Positions 44,957 through 56,373 of a stretch of DNA of 64,000 nucleotides are shown here, piece by piece (within the stretch, counting starts at the first letter, position 1; every line of letters begins with the position of its first letter). This DNA comes from Blattamonas nauphoetae (Eukaryota; Preaxostyla; Oxymonadida). A program made the translations under genes and the position numbers. The stretch spans positions 62,001 through 126,000 of the forward strand of contig JARBJD010000095.1 of the NCBI GenBank assembly GCA_033064195.1. The letters are read 5' to 3'. Below the pieces are notes generated by a model. It was not told where the DNA came from and did not search any database. It saw only the letters and a program-made list of their open reading frames with translations.

Positions 44957-47200
44957 ATGGCATTATACTCGCGATATATATCTAAGCACGGGTATATTTG
45001 TGTCTTCTTTAAGACTTCTTTTGATTCACTTAGCCCCCTTGGTCAAGTATGGATTGCAGCGAACTATGACAGAAATCTTTCAAAAGGCAAGATTCTCCAA
45101 ATCAACATTCCCGCAGCAGTGAAGATCATCAGAGAAGGTATTCCAACAGAAGAGAATCCGAAGAAAAAGATACCTCTTCCACTTCGATATCAAGCGCATC
45201 TCCTGCTTGGACTGATTCGAATTTATACGCGGAAACTGAAATACTTGGCCGATGATATCAATGAATTTCAGTCACGCCTTAATACTGTATGCTTTTTCCA
45301 ACACTATATCGCTGACAAAAATTTATTGACATTTTTATTGTGAATTTCTTTTTCAGAACATTTTTTCTGCTTTTCTCTCTATATAGACTTTACACACATC
45401 GAATATCGATCTTCCGCCTAATGTTGGTCATGCATCTCGGTCACACATCACAATCCCCGAATCACCTTTGAATATGTCCACACCTCGCGATCCAACACTG
45501 AACATCTTTGGATATCCACGTCCATCGCTGCTCATGCCGGACCCGACGCTAACCGATCCAGAATCGCTGCGTTCATCACTTTCACCGTTCACACTCCCCT
45601 CGAACATGCTCAGAACACCGATGATGGACGGATACGATTTCAGAGAGTCTGACTACTTTGCGGGAGCAGCAGACAATTTAATGAGTGATATTCCTACCGT
45701 ATGTCTCTTTTTTCATCTATAACTCTCCTGATTCTCCTTGCTAGGTTTTCGTGACGCCAACAAATGATCCCGACGAGATTCGATGGCTCATCGAATATGC
45801 TCACCAACAAGGAGGCTTCCAAGACTTCGATACATTCATGCAAACCACTGAGTTTTATAACCAACGTCCATCAGAATATAATCATCCCGATGCGTCGTCG
45901 CTCGCGTTTCAACCAACAACAACGCCCGAAATGGAAGACGGATTCGAATATCCTGAACCCCAAGCACAAGAAAAGTCAAACATGATTCTGTTGTTCCTGG
46001 AAGACGATTTGGCGACTCTCAAATCTTCTACGGGGAAGAAAAAGCGAAAACAATCAGGTACTCCGACTAAATCCGACTCAAGGAAAAAAAGGGTGTCAAA
46101 ATAGATCAAGTCATTACATTGAGCGATCAGACCATGAGTGACAACCAAGACGATACTCGAGATATTGTGAGGGGAATGGAGTTGAGCGAAATGATCATCT
46201 TCCCCTCACTCAACAACTGGTTGGATGATGAGCTCCTTGTCCCCCCGACAGATGAATTTATGGAGGAGTGGAAGAAACAGATTCACTTCGACCCTTCAGC
46301 ATATCTGGAAAGGCTGAAAGCGATCAACAGCAAAACATACCTTGCCGCGCCCCCCATTCAAATCGAACCGCCTGTCTCTCAAACTGTTCGCACTGGTATT
46401 GATCTCTCTTCATGTTCTCATTCGTTCTTCTCTCTTCTCCAGATGCTGAAGACGCCCTCGCTAAAGTGGAAGGAAAGACGACAAACGAAAACACTCCCTC
46501 CACAGACTCACTCGCCCCCCTCGAAGCAGCTGCCCGTCGAGCAACCACACACAACACGCCCAACACCACAGCTGGATTTGATGGAGTGTTTGAAGAACTC
46601 CAGTCACCCGGACCGTTTGATGAGCATGGAGCCATGGGCGAATTCGTGACACCACAGAGCCCCACAGGCACGGAGCGGCAGTCGGAGGAAATGTTAACGG
46701 ACGAGAAGATTCACGACCTCCATTCGAGGATTCTCGCATCGAACTCGCCAGACGTCAACTCGAAGACGAACAGCCCTCACCACACGATGGCCCCGTCTCG
46801 CCCTCTTAATTCCACAAGCGAGTCTGCACCTCCTTACTCTGACAGCAAGACCCTTGCCATGTTGGAAGTCGTCGCCTATCAATTCAACAAGGAGAACAAA
46901 ACAGAGCTTAAATTCGAGGAAGCCTTCAAATGCCCTCAGCCCGGAAAAGACGCACCTGAACATCAGAAGAGGGAGTGGAGAAGGTCCAAGGCACGCGCCA
47001 TGGCTGCCCTCCTCACTTTCGTGCAGGACGGGTATGTGAAGTCGAAACAGGCTGCTCCGTACGCGGAGATCTTCGTGGAGATAACAGTTTGGCGACTCTT
47101 TTTCGTTGATTTTTGATGAATTCTCGTTCTAGAACCGATTAAAGTCAGTCAACTTCAAAAAAACGTCGACTGGGACACACAATTTGCCGACTGTTACTAA
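44957..47200 (+). CDS. RAD21: Cohesin alpha-kleisin RAD21/SCC1, with a probable 1-nt frameshift
   Basis: The N-terminal kleisin domain is clear: MALYSRYISKHG spliced to PLGQVWIAANYDRNLSKGKI, then HLLLGLIRIYTRKLKYLADD. It binds the SMC3 head. The middle is acidic and disordered with IDQVITLSDQTMSDNQDDTR, the region matching kleisin (V/I)D(E/Q)V-x-LS. The C-terminal winged helix reads TLAMLEVVAYQFNKENKTEL. Introns near 44996-45039, 45289-45388, 45701-45745, 46397-46442 and 47082-47132. The frame changes at an A7 run (46084-46090) with no plausible intron: one extra A would restore it. This is probably a homopolymer error or a true disruption. The last exon's phase (stop at 47200 or 47207) is uncertain. 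Confidence 0.85.
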
Positions 47201-47251
47201 ACTGTAATTTTTCTTATTATTCACTTCGTCGCGATTCTTCTTTGTTCTCTA

Positions 47252-48445
47252 ATGTCTATCAACATTGTGCAACCGCTCACTGACGTTCAATCATCGCAGA
47301 GAAGTCACAATTCTTCTGATTTCATGAATAATCCACGACCTGCGAGTTCGAATCTGTCAGAATTGGGGAGGAACCAGAAAAGCACATTTTCGTTGCGCTC
47401 AGAAACAAGACTTATTGCGACAAGTCGAACTTCTTCAAAATCACGTGGAATGAACAGAACTCAAGAATGTCAGGTTAATCAAAGACTTGAAGAATGTGAG
47501 GTATCTTTATTCCACACTCCCACCAAGTGTACTTCGGATCGGCTCGATTTATGCCCAAATTGTCTCTGGATAGAGAGAAAGAACAACAAAGCAGACCAGG
47601 ATTTGTGCTGCTTTGTCGTTCAACTTATCGCCTTCTCTACAAACTGTGAAATCCCTATCAAGGAAAATTGACCCATCGCGGATGAAGGTCGGTGGACCAT
47701 AAGAACGGAGAAGAGAATCCATCGCGACAGGAACAGGCGAGCATAAGCTTGATTCTGACATTGGATTCGCTGTATCAACCGTCACCAGCATAATCTGACC
47801 CCACTCAAAACATGTCTACTTTGTCTTCCATGTTTAGAGAAGAGGAATTGTCCCATCTTATCTGGGGGCTACTAAAAACTTGCCCAATGGTTTCCTCGAA
47901 AACGAGAAGGAATCAGCATGTTTCAGTAAGGGAGTGAATCAATCACATGAAGAACTGACTTTTCTCCATTTTTGACTTATCATTCTACTTCGGAAAAAAC
48001 CAGGAAGATCACCCCATGATCCAAACATTTGGACACCGACAACATGAATCAGGGATAAACTCTTCATCGAAGTGATCTATATGGACGATATCACCAACAA
48101 TGAGGGCAACGAGAAAGGAGTCAGGCCCCTTTCCTCAACAAGCAACCGATTCAGGCGGAGTCCTCTTATGTCCAAATCTCTCCATCACTGTCTTGCCCAC
48201 CAGCTCCTCCCATTCTGACCAACCAGTTGCCACTCCCAAATCCAGCAAACACGTCTTCACCTTCTTTCACGTCAATTTCGACGTCCAGTTTTCTCTGTCA
48301 ACTTGCAAGCGGTGGAACACTTGTCACTGTCTCTGAAACTGAACAGAAAGACGAAAAAGAAGAAGAGTGGGAGGAGCAAGAATCAAGAGATGACTATTTG
48401 GATCTTTTACTATCCTCAGCCTCCACCAAGACTGATTTTGGTTAA
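47252..48445 (+). CDS. Possible multi-exon gene of unknown function
   Basis: The ATG at 47252 starts MSINIVQPLTDVQSSQRSHN, polar and serine-rich, open to about 47500 (NQRLEECE). Around 48105-48445 another plus frame reads QISPSLSCPPAPPILTNQL, then SETEQKDEKEEEWEEQESRD and DYLDLLLSSASTKTDFG, ending in a stop. The two could be exons of one gene, but the 600 bases between are unresolved. Minus-strand frames (for example 47549-47791, with SLLRSYGPPTFIRDGSIFLD) also look peptide-like. I cannot decide the coding strand firmly. Confidence 0.33.
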
Positions 48446-48775
48446 ATTGATACACACAGATGAAACAAAGAGAAAAACAGCTAAATCACGAAGAACCGCT
48501 TTCCAGCCATCCACACTCCAGACAGTCCATCTCATTCAACGGAATTGTGATGATAACTGTGGATTCTGATCCCCATCTACGCTTCACCGCTAATGACTGA
48601 GACACTCTTCTTTCGTCCATTCCGAACATACTCATGGTTTTATTGAAGCTGCTCGTTCTCATTCGATGACAACAAACCAGTGGTCCTTCATATGTACAAA
48701 GTGAAACTTGTTCTGATTTAGGTACAATAGTTTCAGTGAAGTGGGTAATTGTGTGTTTGTTAGTCGCACCATTAT

Positions 48776-50689
48776 TCACCAGGTGGATATGTCATAAGAA
48801 TCGTCTCTTAATATAGATTCCATGTCGACTTTATCATCATCGTCCGTGTCTGGCTTCACATTCATCCCACTCTCCTCACTCACTTCTTCAATGCACATCT
48901 CAATTCTCCATCCATCCGCACTGACCTCTCGCGTCAGCCATGCTTCCAATGCATCTTCATGTCCTGCTTCTCGTTGCCTCTCCACTCTCTTCTTCCATCT
49001 TTCTTTCTCATCCTTCGTCATTCTCGGGTTGTATTCTCTGAGCTGATTCAGTCTCTCCCCCAAATTTTGTTCATCTGTCTTCTCCACCAACCATCCCACT
49101 TCCCACTCCTCTCTTCCTGTCTCCACAAGCTCTCCATCTTCAAACAGTTCTCGCTCGAGCGTCAATGTCTGAGAAATAAGTGGTAAAATTGTTTGCTTCT
49201 CGTAATAGTTTGTTTGACAAAAATTCGGAATGAATTCTTCTTGCTGGAAAATGAACTGCAGATAATGCTTGGCCGGTGTCAACACACGTTCAAACTGCAA
49301 CAGGCGGATTCTCTTCCACTCTTCTTTGTCTTTAGTGAAGGTGCTTGGATCACACATTAATGCTCTGATGGCCCTCATGAGATACACATGGAATGAACTG
49401 TTTGTTGTTGGAACTTTAATCGGATTGGATGCGTCGATCACATTTCGAACCAGATTCTCTTCCAGCATGCTTGGAGCCAGACGAGGGACAAGTCCAGCGA
49501 ACCGAAGGATCAGTAGAAGATGAGAGTGGTGTGTTGGTGAAGAAAGGTGGCATGTTCGCACCAAAAGTGAGCAGAGCTGTTTGACACCGGAGAAGGCGGA
49601 CACAATAATTGGACAGCGCGATAGGTCACTGTAAGTGATACTGGAAAAAATACAGTTCCACGAACGGTCGAGAAGTCTGACCAACAGGTCAGTCATGTCT
49701 GGAGGTGGACGATTCAATTCATTTTTCTGTGGCTCAATCATATCGAGGCAGGTGATGATGGTTGATGTGAGATGATGATAAAAGTTGCTGTCGATCATAA
49801 TCTGGACAAGATGAGAAAAGACAAAGGCACACATCTGTGATGGGGATGCGTGCATAAGGGAGAAGTGAGCTGAAGAGAGTGAGTTCATCACAAAGCCGTT
49901 CCACAATAGCGTTTCTGTTGAGAAGCAGTGATTCCTCGGGAAGTGTTGCGGAGAGAGCAGAGATGGTTCCATCCGAAGGTGACGATTCGGTTAAGAGTGA
50001 CTGCATTTGTGAAACATGCCCTGTCAGTGTGGAACACAGCTTTCTAAGGAACGGAACAAGCTCCGACGAACTGTCAGTCGAAGTAGAAGGCACCTCAAGT
50101 GTTCTGAGGAATGTGCGTGTCGGTACATCAGCACAGCTTCGTGTGGAGAGTGATTGGAGAGCCATTTTTGACACTTCGAGATGTGGGAAGAGATACAGCT
50201 GGGCGAGAATCTTCAAGAGTGGAAAATTTGGCTTCTTATTCTCAAAATGATCGAAAAGTGCGAGAAATTCGGTTTTGTGGCGGGCGAGGAAGGTTTGAGA
50301 CGATCGAAGTGTTGAAGTCATCATTGACAGACAATTGTCGATCTGGAACAAAATGAGGGAAACAGTGAAGAAATCAAACTTCGGTCTGCATTTTTTCTGT
50401 ATTCTCCAAGGCCATCCATTTGAGGAGGGAGGTCGGAATTGATGATCCACAGATGCGATCCAATTCGTCTTCCGATGTTTTCCCTGATCGAAAGAATCAT
50501 GAAAAAGAGTTGAGATCAACACAAAACAATGACAGACCAATCAGAGACAACAATTTTGGGAATGCAATCTGAGAAATGATGACATCAAAAGAATCACACT
50601 GGAACATCACATGGTTCGACTTTTTCACAAAATTCCTCAAGAGGTTTGATGTAACTGTCACTCCGACTTCCGGTTCTTGGGTCTTAAGA
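48776..50689 (-). CDS. Large alpha-helical (HEAT/ARM-like) protein, 5' end unresolved
   Basis: At least four exons read toward TGA 48776. A 31-nt intron (GTGTGCC...TGTCCAG, about 49801-49831) joins PYARIPITD to IMIDSNFYHHLTSTIITCLD. Upstream exons hold SFDVIISQIAFPKLLSLI, then EDELDRICGSSIPTSLLKWM, then TLRSSQTFLARHKTEFLALF. The protein is leucine-rich helical throughout (PNFPLLKILAQLYLFPHLEV, CPIIVSAFSGVKQLCSLLVR), suggesting an ARM/HEAT solenoid, and ends in an acidic tail (DDDDKVDMES). The first exon contains the left arm of a 30-bp inverted repeat, and the true start lies at or beyond 50689. I do not recognise the family. Confidence 0.55.
50655..50684 (+). repeat. Left arm of a 30-bp near-perfect inverted repeat
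   Basis: This stretch matches the reverse complement of 51005-51034 at 29 of 30 positions. The core contains CCGGTTCTTGGGTCT. Similarity ends abruptly at both sides. It falls inside what reads as an exon of the minus-strand helical-repeat gene. Confidence 0.85.
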
Positions 50690-51004
50690 ACTGGAATTAA
50701 GGGTTTGATCAGACGAATCTGTCCTTCTATTCCATTTCATTTCTAAACTATTGGACAAGACTACGGTACATATCTTCTCTAATTGAGTGAATGTGATGGT
50801 GATCGTCATTGAGCTATCGTTGGTGAGTTTCGTGTATTGGGTAACCATAATTCACTCCGATCCTTCCACGGTTCACACCTCACACCATATTCCAGTCCAA
50901 ATACTGCACGTTATTTCTCCTCTCCAATTTTCAAAACTCGGTATCCTTTAGCATAAAACTAAATTCATGAAAATGTTACGATCAAACCTTACCTCATGTC
51001 AACG

Positions 51005-51034
51005 AGACCCAAGAACCGGAAATCGGAGTGACAG
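51005..51034 (-). repeat. Right arm of the 30-bp inverted repeat
   Basis: The partner of 50655-50684. The 320 bp between the arms are AT-rich, with no gene that I can support, and could be the body of a small foldback or MITE-like element. I see no obvious target-site duplication next to the arms. Confidence 0.85.
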
Positions 51035-51123
51035 AATCCACATCAGGGATTGTTGAGAGCGCCCAGTCAGATTCTGTAAAAATCATCAACGAGACAAAGT
51101 GAAAACTTATTGGAACAAACCGG

Positions 51124-51555
51124 TCAAGAGAACTGCTGTTCATCTTTAGTTAAGGATGATTCATAAGACTTCGGAATGATGCCAGTTTCCCATGCAATTT
51201 CGCGAATGACTGCCAATCTTGCTGAACTAAGAACAAATTTTATATAATTAAGAAATGAAAACTGGTAGAGTTGCAGTGCCTGTCGATTTCGAGCGAGCCA
51301 GAGGATTGGGATCTCCATTCTCGGTTCTTTGTCCATACCATGCCCAGAGCTAGACTGAGCAAGGGTTTGACGCAGTGTTGCACTCATTGTAAACAGTTTG
51401 CATATTTCTTTCTTGACTATCTTCACTTTTTCATCCTGTTGACAGTCATGAGATTTGAATGGATATAGAAGCAACGATACATTGTATGGTGGCAAGACAT
51501 CTGCATGTGAGTGTGACAACAGCAGAGCAGCCGCACTTTCTCCAGGAAAGACCAT
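51124..51555 (-). CDS. Possible exon(s) of an unidentified minus-strand gene
   Basis: An open frame reads PGESAAALLLSHSHADVLPP, then KIVKKEICKLFTMSATLRQT and LYQFSFLNYIKFVLSSARLA. It is helical and coding-like, starts at no convincing ATG and runs toward the inverted repeat. It may be an upstream exon of the 48776-50689 gene or the 3' part of another gene. The connection could not be traced. Confidence 0.33.
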   Translation of the reverse strand: MVFPGESAAALLLSHSHADVLPPYNVSLLLYPFKSHDCQQDEKVKIVKKEICKLFTMSATLRQTLAQSSSGHGMDKEPRMEIPILWLARNRQALQLYQFSFLNYIKFVLSSARLAVIREIAWETGIIPKSYESSLTKDEQQFS

Positions 51556-51675
51556 TGAGTCGTCAATGCAGAAGGAAATGAAATTTGGGACTCACCAGTT
51601 TCTCTTCTCTGATTCTTTATCCTCATTATCAGAGGTCACCTGACTTCTGTTTCGGTTTTACTTCTCCTTCTCCCA

Positions 51676-54066
51676 TGGAGCAGGTGATTTATCAACCTTT
51701 TTCCGAACACTTTCAACATCAATCAGCTTCGAAGATTTACACCTTTTCCTGAGCCAGTATCTCTTTTTTTTCGTCGAAAATCTTTTTTTTCTATGCAGAT
51801 ATACAGACTTTCGGACTACATACGACATCTTCTGAAGACTTTTCGCTTCAATTCTTAAACCATCTCCTCAAGAGTTCGAACGACCCAATTGCTACAGATC
51901 TCCTGTCCCTCAAATCTGACCAACCACATAAATCTCTTCATTCACTTGAGATATTCTTTCAATTTGGTTGAGTTGAGTGGAATGAGGAACAGGATGATGA
52001 AGAGGAAGAAGATGAAGTTGATGAAGAAGCAGAAAACGAATCTAAAGACGAGGAAGAGATGATACTGTCGATTTGTTCGTCACATCAAAATTGTGGATGA
52101 AGTTGTTCACTGTACAGTGCATCATTAAGCTTTTTTAGGGCTGTTCACCATTGACTTGGTCCAAAAACTAAATCGGACACCCTTCCTTGACCAGACAAAT
52201 ACTACGGATCGAGGATCCTCCAAATCCGCTGTCTCAATCTCACTATTGCACACGGTCATGATTAACGCCCTGACGAAGGTGTATCGGATCTGGAGTACTA
52301 ACTTCATTCATGGTCTCCTCTCATTCCATCCACTGACATGACTCGTTCCACAATCATCTCGAAGACATCAAAAACAAACAGGAGACAGCTTCACCCTCCA
52401 CTTCACCCGCCTGAGCAAGGCTCCTCCATCCTCTCCGCCATCCACTTCACCCTTTCTACTCCGCCCTGACAAGTTGTGATTTACTCCCTTCTTATCGACC
52501 ATTTGGGTGTTCACCCTCCTCAGAGTTCCCGTGGGAGTGTTCTTCCTCTCTCGCATGAATCTAACACTCAAAATGTGATTTCAGACCGAATGCGCTCATT
52601 TCCATCCTACAAAGCACGGTTTCTGACGAGATACTGGCGATCCTGTCCACGACACCGCTAATCTCCCCGAAAGTTCAATAATTTCCAGCCGTTCGCACCA
52701 CTCTTTCGATGACAATATTCAACTCAACTGTATTCCAAGTACGCAGCAAAGTGGAGATGGATGAAATGGTCAATACTGAAATTCAAAAACCTGCTCATTA
52801 AGCGGATGACGCAAGCGTGTCATCGATGACACTTGCGATCATCTCGTTCGTCCACTTAGCGAAGACGAAGGTGTTGGAGACAATAGACAGAGGAATAAAG
52901 ATGATTGAACGGAATACCACTGTCCTGACGATGACAGACGCGGTCCTCTTCACCTCCTCTGCCGACCATAATACTCCGCCAACGGCGACGTCCTCGCCTA
53001 CCAATCCCCATCCTGTTCTGACCTCTCCACGCTCTTTCTCAATCTGTGGAAGCAGAGTAGTGCCTTGGCGACGTGCGACGTGCCATCCTTCACATCTCCG
53101 AGCAGATCAAGCGGCGCGAGGAGGTACTCGTCCATCCAACCACCAACGCTCCAATGAACGGTCTCCAGTCGTTCTGCCATGCCAACCAGACATTCACCAC
53201 CACACCCGAGAATCTGAACCTGCTGCTGCGATGCGAGCTGGAAAGGGTCTTCTGCCCTCCCCAGCAGTCTTCTTGCAGGTTGCCATTGTGAAGAAGATCA
53301 ACCACTCACTCAGCATCTTCAAACAGTCTGTACAGGACTACAGCCGATCCCCAACGACTCCACACGAAGCAGAATCGAAGCAGGATCAAAAGTAGACACT
53401 CTTTTTGAGATGATCATGGTGCAGAGTGGAGTCGAAGTGAGAATCTACCCGCACTCGAAGGGATCCATCCCCCATCCCCTCGTTCCTGTCGTCACTGGCC
53501 AAGCTGGAAAGTTGTCGACGATGCTCACATTGTGTGGAGTACTGGATCGTTCGTCTGATTTCCTCAAGCAACTCCTCCATCTCTCAGAAACAATCTTTTC
53601 GGTGTCGAGCTGCTCATCGTCTTCTCCCAATCTTCACACACGACAAACATGATGCTCTAAGCTATGTTCTCCGTCAACGAGCTCGTCACCCGCCAAGCAC
53701 AAGTCCTTCAAACTCCCCGCACTGTCAAGCCGTTCCTCGATATTCTCGCCGACTTTCTGGTCGAGTGCGAGCACAGATCGCTCCTTCAAGATATCACCTT
53801 CCTCGCCCAGATGCAGGACAGAAGCAGCTTCGAACTGAAAAACCTGCTGCTTCTCATGGTTCCTCTCTCGTGTCGCTCTCTTCGTCGCAGAGAGATCGAG
53901 ACAGTTTCGGAAGTGCAAATAAGCTGAACCTGTCGCTGTGGCAGTCGCTCCAAACCGGAACGGCGACACGTGTCTGTCGGGAAGGCACTACAACATCAAC
54001 GGACAGCTGGATCTGATCCACACCGCGAAGCGCCGCCTGACCAATGAGGATAAAACAATTCTTTAA
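51676..54066 (+). pseudogene. Decayed or badly resolved locus of a large unidentified protein
   Basis: Coding-like pieces lie in order on the plus strand: DLVQKLNRTPFLDQ (52160), RRAILHISEQIKRREEVLVH (53074), VAIVKKINHSLSIFKQS (53280), DTLFEMIMVQSGVEVRIYPH (53395), SSDFLKQLLHLSETIF (53550), FGVELLIVFSQSSHTTNMML (53600), PRTVKPFLDILADFLVECEH (53718) and HYNINGQLDLIHTAKRRLTN ending at TAA 54066. Some junctions are clean introns, such as the one between LLRCELER and VAIVKK. Others are not: in-frame TAG before CLGDVRR, a frame change in a TTTT run near 53600 and TAA at 53658. The pattern suggests a gene accumulating nonsense and frameshift changes, but missed exons could also explain part of it. 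Family not recognised. Confidence 0.4.
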
Positions 54067-54232
54067 TCGCACTGTCTCTGAACAACCAGATTTGGGAAGA
54101 GCAAGGACGAGATATCTCAAGACAGAAAAGAAAATCCATTGGACGTATGGAGGAATGGTGTAACTGGGTTGCGATGTCGTGATTGGATCGATGTGACAAA
54201 ATTGTGATGAAGAGAGATCTGACGAAAAGTGT

Positions 54233-54553
54233 TTGAGATTCAAACAAGACTCTGGAGGGCATTCTGGAAATGTGTCGAAAATCAGCCGCTCTCCTCATCA
54301 ACAATATCTCAAAGCAATCGAAGCCTGGGATGCTGAGCGAAAGAGCTCCCACAGCAAATCACCGCCACCCAAAGATATCGTCTCGAAAAGGCCTTCCCCG
54401 CCTCTCCCTCCTTCTGGTCCTCCTTCTGCTCGTCGAAACACCTCTCCACAGCCTCTGTCACCTCCACCAGGCCCTGCTCTGAAATTGACTGTTTCCACTG
54501 CGATCCCAAAACTGACCTACAATGGAAATGTGGCTTTCCAACCCGGACCGTAG
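54233..54553 (+). CDS. Possible proline/serine-rich exon
   Basis: The frame reads SRSPHQQYLKAIEAWDAERK followed by SPPPKDIVSKRPSPPLPPSG and ends LTYNGNVAFQPGP with a TAG. It has no ATG of its own and opens with a TTG. It could be the last exon of the preceding locus or of a short gene. The low-complexity composition makes homology calls unreliable. Confidence 0.3.
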   Translation: MRFKQDSGGHSGNVSKISRSPHQQYLKAIEAWDAERKSSHSKSPPPKDIVSKRPSPPLPPSGPPSARRNTSPQPLSPPPGPALKLTVSTAIPKLTYNGNVAFQPGP

Positions 54554-54707
54554 GATTGGGTTATTTTTGAGACATTTCAACTGTCGCTTTGAGGTGTTTA
54601 TCTGCTTTGTCTGGATCAACACATGTTATGTGCTTTTTTACGTTATTGGTTGGAAGTCTCTGTGCTTCCTTCAGGCACTTCGATAAGATCCGCCCACCGA
54701 TTCCACC

Positions 54708-55076
54708 ATGCTCGAAGCAAAACGACGTCGTCAGATTATTATTAAATTCTGCACGTCATGGATTTCCGTTATCATCCTTGCTGCTCTTGTGGTCATCCTT
54801 GTTATCATCTCTATTGTCTCTGAGAGCCTTCACGGAAGTCCAGTTGATTTCCTGAATTGTTTGATAGGTCAAACAAACTTTGCAGCTGCCTCCGTCTGTT
54901 TGAGTGGAATTGCGATCATTTTTGTTCTCATGTTTGTTACACTTCCTTTTTACGTCCTTTTTTTCTTAGGCGAACAATCAACAAAGATTTTATCCCACGT
55001 GTCGTGCACAGACCGGTTAAACAACCGTAATTTGGAGAATCTCTCTGTTTTCATCATTTTTTGCAATCTTTTTTGA
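54708..55076 (+). CDS. Small membrane protein with two hydrophobic segments
   Basis: The ATG at 54708 begins MLEAKRRRQIIIKF, a basic cytoplasmic-type N-terminus, followed by two long hydrophobic stretches (SVIILAALVVILVIISIV; ASVCLSGIAIIFVLMFVTLP) and a short polar tail. The length is 122 residues if unspliced; a TTTTTTTCTTAG acceptor-like site at about 54971 hints at an intron. No family recognised. The positive-inside rule fits both ends facing the cytosol. Confidence 0.45.
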   Translation: MLEAKRRRQIIIKFCTSWISVIILAALVVILVIISIVSESLHGSPVDFLNCLIGQTNFAAASVCLSGIAIIFVLMFVTLPFYVLFFLGEQSTKILSHVSCTDRLNNRNLENLSVFIIFCNLF

Positions 55077-55174
55077 CGATCGACCGTTCTATAACGATCA
55101 GATCACATCTCATTTTGATTGTTCATTATTTTGGATATTTAGATAAAACCAGTTACAATGCAAGCATAAATTAA

Positions 55175-56322
55175 TCATGTGGCACCAATTCTCTGCTTTA
55201 GGAACGTGTAATTTGATTGTATTTGCTTGGATGCTTCGTTTGCTGAATGCAAAGCTTTGTCGAGTTGTGTTTCAATCGTATCAAGTTGCATCTTCATCGC
55301 GTGACGATCCTGTTCAACATTCTGAATTATTGATGAAAGTTTGAAAGCCTGTTCATGAGCATCACTTAGTGAAGCCAGGCGAGAAACAAGGAGATTGGTT
55401 GTTGAGAGGAGAGGTGCTACTTGAGTGAGTTGGAGTGAGTATCGAAGAAGCTGCAGGATATATTTGAAAAATCGCTTGAGAAAGAGACCTGGTCATCGAG
55501 AACAGCTTGTTTTGCAGTTTTGAATTTCTCGACAGCATTGGAACGGAGAAGTGGCGGGGCAAAATGAGTCTGAATCAATTTATCAAAAAGGGAATGGCGA
55601 GTAGAATTGATGAAGGACACATACGGAAACAAGTTCATTAATGATTTGCATTCGCTTTTCAAGTTTGATGAGTTGTTGGAGCGGATCAGAGATATTTAAA
55701 GTCTTGTTTTTCATCTTGTCCATGAATTCATGCGATTTTTGTTCAAATTCAGTCATTTTTTGTTCAATATAAGAGATGTTCGTTTCAGTTGACATCTCAT
55801 GAAGATGTGGAGGTTCAGCGATCAATGGGTGGATATTCATCATCATTTCATTGCATAAATCTGATATACTATCCATGATCTGATAAATATGAACAAATTA
55901 TCTCAATACAGGTTGTGATAATGTCGTTTCTTCACTTTGGAGAGAATCTGTCATGTTTCGGATTAATTCGTGAGTTTGTGATTCCAATGAAGAAACACGG
56001 ATGGGGACAGGAATCGAATGTGTTGAATAGACACAAGATTTTGAAGAATCAGAGTCAAGTTGAGACGAATCAAGAAAAACATCTTGTTCAGTTGTGAATG
56101 AATTCTTGAAATACGAAAATAGTATAAAATTGAACAAGAAAAAGAATGATTGTTGTTGATATTAAAGGTAATTCGAACTTTGATGGACGGTTTGGGAAGA
56201 TATGGTGTCTGATTAGGTGGGTTGAATTCTAAGGTTTCTTCCTGAGATATGTCTTCTGTTGATTCAGTTTGTTGAAGGTGAGATTTTCGAGATTCATATC
56301 CGATTCGGACAGCCTCCTCCAT
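55175..56322 (-). CDS. Dynactin subunit 2 (dynamitin/p50)-like coiled-coil protein
   Basis: Exons from the ATG at 56322: MEEAVRIGYESRKSHLQQTE, then SSLESQTHELIRNMTDSLQS, then YIEQKMTEFEQKSHEFMDKM, HFAPPLLRSNAVEKFKTAKQ, and finally LTQVAPLLSTTNLLVSRLAS followed by HEQAFKLSSIIQNVEQDRHA. It ends at TGA 55175. The last segment matches the C-terminal layout of dynamitin: a proline-containing W/VAP..L-P-LV-RL block, then LHEQA and a coiled coil with about 60 residues to the end. The N-terminal part is acidic with a YES(x)K-like element. Dynamitin is the shoulder subunit of dynactin, which links dynein to cargo. The assignment is by pattern and is moderate. Confidence 0.55.
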
Positions 56323-56373
56323 GGATATTACTCAAACAACTTAAGAGAGAAAACCCACAAAAAAATCTCATCA
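56323..56373. promoter_or_regulatory. 51-bp divergent intergenic region
   Basis: This separates the ATGs of the dynamitin-like gene (minus) and the RFC gene (plus). It is AT-rich and too short for two independent promoters. No named element is seen. Confidence 0.33.

Noticed and set aside
47549-48779. Minus-strand Mediator-like subunit from frames at 47549-47791 and 48486-48779
   Set aside because: Some segments are peptide-like (SLLRSYGPPTFIRDGS), but they could not be joined by in-frame splicing and the resemblance to any Mediator subunit was too weak.
52798-53004. Minus-strand hydrophobic frame (FRSIIFIPLSIVSNTFVF) as a small membrane protein
   Set aside because: It lies within the plus-strand decayed locus, lacks supporting exons, and plus-strand frames over the same bases look equally peptide-like.
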